Shown here: piece by piece, positions 4,436 through 5,426 of the stretch | How positions within the stretch are numbered: the stretch's first letter is position 1 | How the letters are laid out: each line of letters begins with the position of its first letter | Translations under genes and position numbers: made by a program | The notes under the pieces: model-generated | Told to the model about the DNA's origin: nothing | The model's database searches: none | What the model saw: only the letters and a program-made list of their open reading frames with translations | DNA from: JBGSLN01 sp041740675 | GTDB taxonomy: Bacteria > Pseudomonadota > Gammaproteobacteria > JBGSLN01 | Direction of reading: 5' to 3' | Assembly (NCBI GenBank): GCA_041740675.1 | Contig: JBGSLN010000076.1 | Location: 1 to 5,426 of the forward strand | DNA: 5,426 nt

Positions 4436-4697
4436 AATATCGATTCCTAGGAAAGTTGCTTAAAGTAACTTGGTAAGAGATAACAATATACATAATTATT
4501 GCTTAACGTTCGCTTAAAACGAAATGAGTATACGTATTCATTTGAATATCTTACTCAAACTGTCCAGAAAATTTTTTATGCTGAGATACGTGTGTGAAGA
4601 ATGAAAGAAAGTTGAATTCTATATAATGATATGATAATTTGTAGTTAACAAGACTACATATATTATGTAGTATAAAATCATTTAACGACAAACAATC
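4436..4697. other. Gene-free region upstream of the last gene
   Basis: No open frame of note lies here. A 22-base near-palindrome, AAATGA-GT-ATACGTAT-TCATTT, is at 4522-4543. A possible -10 (TATAAT, 4622-4627, with GATAAT at 4633-4638 as alternative) and an inverted repeat at 4653-4671 precede the start of the secreted-protein gene. Good -35 boxes are lacking: TTGAAT (4612-4617) is 15 bases from GATAAT. Confidence 0.4.
4653..4671 (+). promoter_or_regulatory. 8-bp palindrome near the start of the last gene
   Basis: ACTACATA (4653-4660) and TATGTAGT (4664-4671) are perfect reverse complements with a three-base spacer. A further GTAGT at 4641-4645 gives an overlapping alternative pairing with the first arm. 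The site is 26 bases before the ATG and just downstream of the likely -10, where a repressor would commonly bind. It could equally be a hairpin in the leader. Confidence 0.35.
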
Positions 4698-5210
4698 ATG
4701 ATTAAAAAATTCTTAGCTTTTTTCGGTTTGTTATTACTCGCTAATAGTTTGTTTGCGACAAACTTAGCAACTCCTACTTCTAATACTAAACAACTATTAC
4801 GTCGAATTGCTCTGCTTGAATCAGCACTCGCTCCAACTAATCCTCAAGCTGTTGCAACAGCCTGGGCGAAAGCAGCAAAAGATCGAAATGGAGCTGTGCA
4901 ATATATGTTGTTGTGTCCAAATTTACAAAAAGCTAATTTAGCTAATCTCGAAGCCTTAAATTGGGTCACTGGGGTATCTAGTCCGTCGATATCAAGTTAC
5001 AAAATTATTCCTCAAGAAATTAAAGGTAATACCAAGAAGTTTTCTACTCAATACCAATTTGCCGCCGGCGGAAAAGAAACCTGGAATGCTATAGATCAAA
5101 TTAGCATCGTTCCAGTTAATCATGAAATGGATTCATCGCAACAATGGTGCATTAACCAATTTAATTCTCTTTCGCCGGTTGATTTGCTTGATGCTAAAGA
5201 ATCAAAATAG
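4698..5210 (+). CDS. Secreted protein, possibly NTF2-like, of unknown function
   Basis: The 170-residue product opens with a signal peptide: MIKK, a hydrophobic core to about residue 16, and likely cleavage after the Ala of LFA at 20. Then come a short helix (TKQLLRRIALLESAL, 30-44) and a domain beginning with PQAVATAWAKAAKDRNGAVQ (49-68). A WVTGVSSP motif (89-96), a YKII strand and a KKFSTQYQF strand follow. An N-terminal helix leading with Ala-Trp-Ala-Lys and Arg-Asn-Gly-Ala, then a Gly-Val-Ser-Ser-Pro turn and beta strands, recalls NTF2-like domains found in secreted bacterial proteins of unknown role. Two cysteines, 73 and 151, could form a disulfide. No clear Shine-Dalgarno site precedes the ATG (CGACAAACAATC), but the signal peptide begins exactly there, so the start is kept. 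Expected location is the periplasm or outside. The family call is a guess by motif. Confidence 0.85.
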   Translation: MIKKFLAFFGLLLLANSLFATNLATPTSNTKQLLRRIALLESALAPTNPQAVATAWAKAAKDRNGAVQYMLLCPNLQKANLANLEALNWVTGVSSPSISSYKIIPQEIKGNTKKFSTQYQFAAGGKETWNAIDQISIVPVNHEMDSSQQWCINQFNSLSPVDLLDAKESK

Positions 5211-5426
5211 ATCCTATTACATTTTTGAAAAAATTCTCTTAATAGTTACCTCATAAATACTCTAAATAACGGAACAATCCGTCCCAAACCATTGCTCTCT
5301 ATATCCGTATACGAATGACCTTTTAAGCTTGTACTAAGAATAATCAATTAAACTGCCATGAACTACAGGACAGTCATCTCAAAAAGGAAGTTGAGTGAAG
5401 TTTAATTTTTTTGTTCTTTGATTGAG
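5211..5426. other. Gene-free end of the window
   Basis: No supported gene lies after the secreted protein. The only structure is a small hairpin, ACGGA (5269-5273) with TCCGT (5278-5282), about 60 bases after the stop codon and without a T-run. Short frames on both strands contain several stops. Confidence 0.4.

Noticed and set aside
5211..5426. Possible gene remnant on the minus strand at the right edge
   Set aside because: Short frames are broken by stops and no family motif could be recognised.
1..5426. CRISPR array, tRNA, rRNA or toxin-antitoxin pair
   Set aside because: No regularly spaced repeats, no cloverleaf or rRNA-like sequence and no overlapping small gene pair were seen.

Overview
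The window is an AT-rich stretch of bacterial chromosome with short genes, good Shine-Dalgarno sites, Sec-type signal peptides and a Gram-negative periplasmic gene set. A two-BON-domain OsmY-like protein, a PRC-barrel protein, a Thivi_2564-type membrane protein and a DUF3309 protein together suggest a gammaproteobacterium. The AT-rich composition and small secreted proteins would suit the Legionellales (Legionella, Coxiella, Aquicella or Berkiella relatives). That placement is inference from family content; no marker gene is present.

Layout. Positions 3-353 hold the 3' end of a small beta-rich, probably exported protein that enters from the left edge. From about 378 to 473 lies a short decayed piece resembling the zinc-finger region of an IS66 TnpC protein, followed by gene-free DNA with inverted repeats. 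A four-cysteine secreted protein is on the minus strand (699-1016). On the plus strand follow the BON protein (1346-1933) and a 71-residue histidine-rich protein (2167-2382). Facing them is a minus-strand series: PRC-barrel protein (2543-2938), Thivi_2564-type membrane protein (3097-3300), a 66-residue unknown (3570-3770) and a DUF3309 protein (3835-3990). A mechanosensitive-channel (YbdG-type MscS) remnant with two in-frame stops occupies 4067-4435. The last gene (4698-5210, plus) encodes a secreted, possibly NTF2-like protein. Positions 5211-5426 hold no gene I can support.

How the genes may work together. The stretch 1346-3990 is a cluster of six very small genes, four of them from families that often accompany envelope or osmotic stress responses. 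Each has its own Shine-Dalgarno site and the gaps are large, so they look like separately transcribed genes rather than one operon. A decayed osmotic channel lies next to them. A shared stress role is inference.

The most notable points are a fragment of a second DUF3309 gene fused directly behind the PRC-barrel stop codon, the recently broken YbdG-type channel, and a histidine-rich protein with a seven-residue histidine ladder. I found no RNA genes, CRISPR array or intact mobile element, and nothing that clearly amounts to a new multi-gene system.
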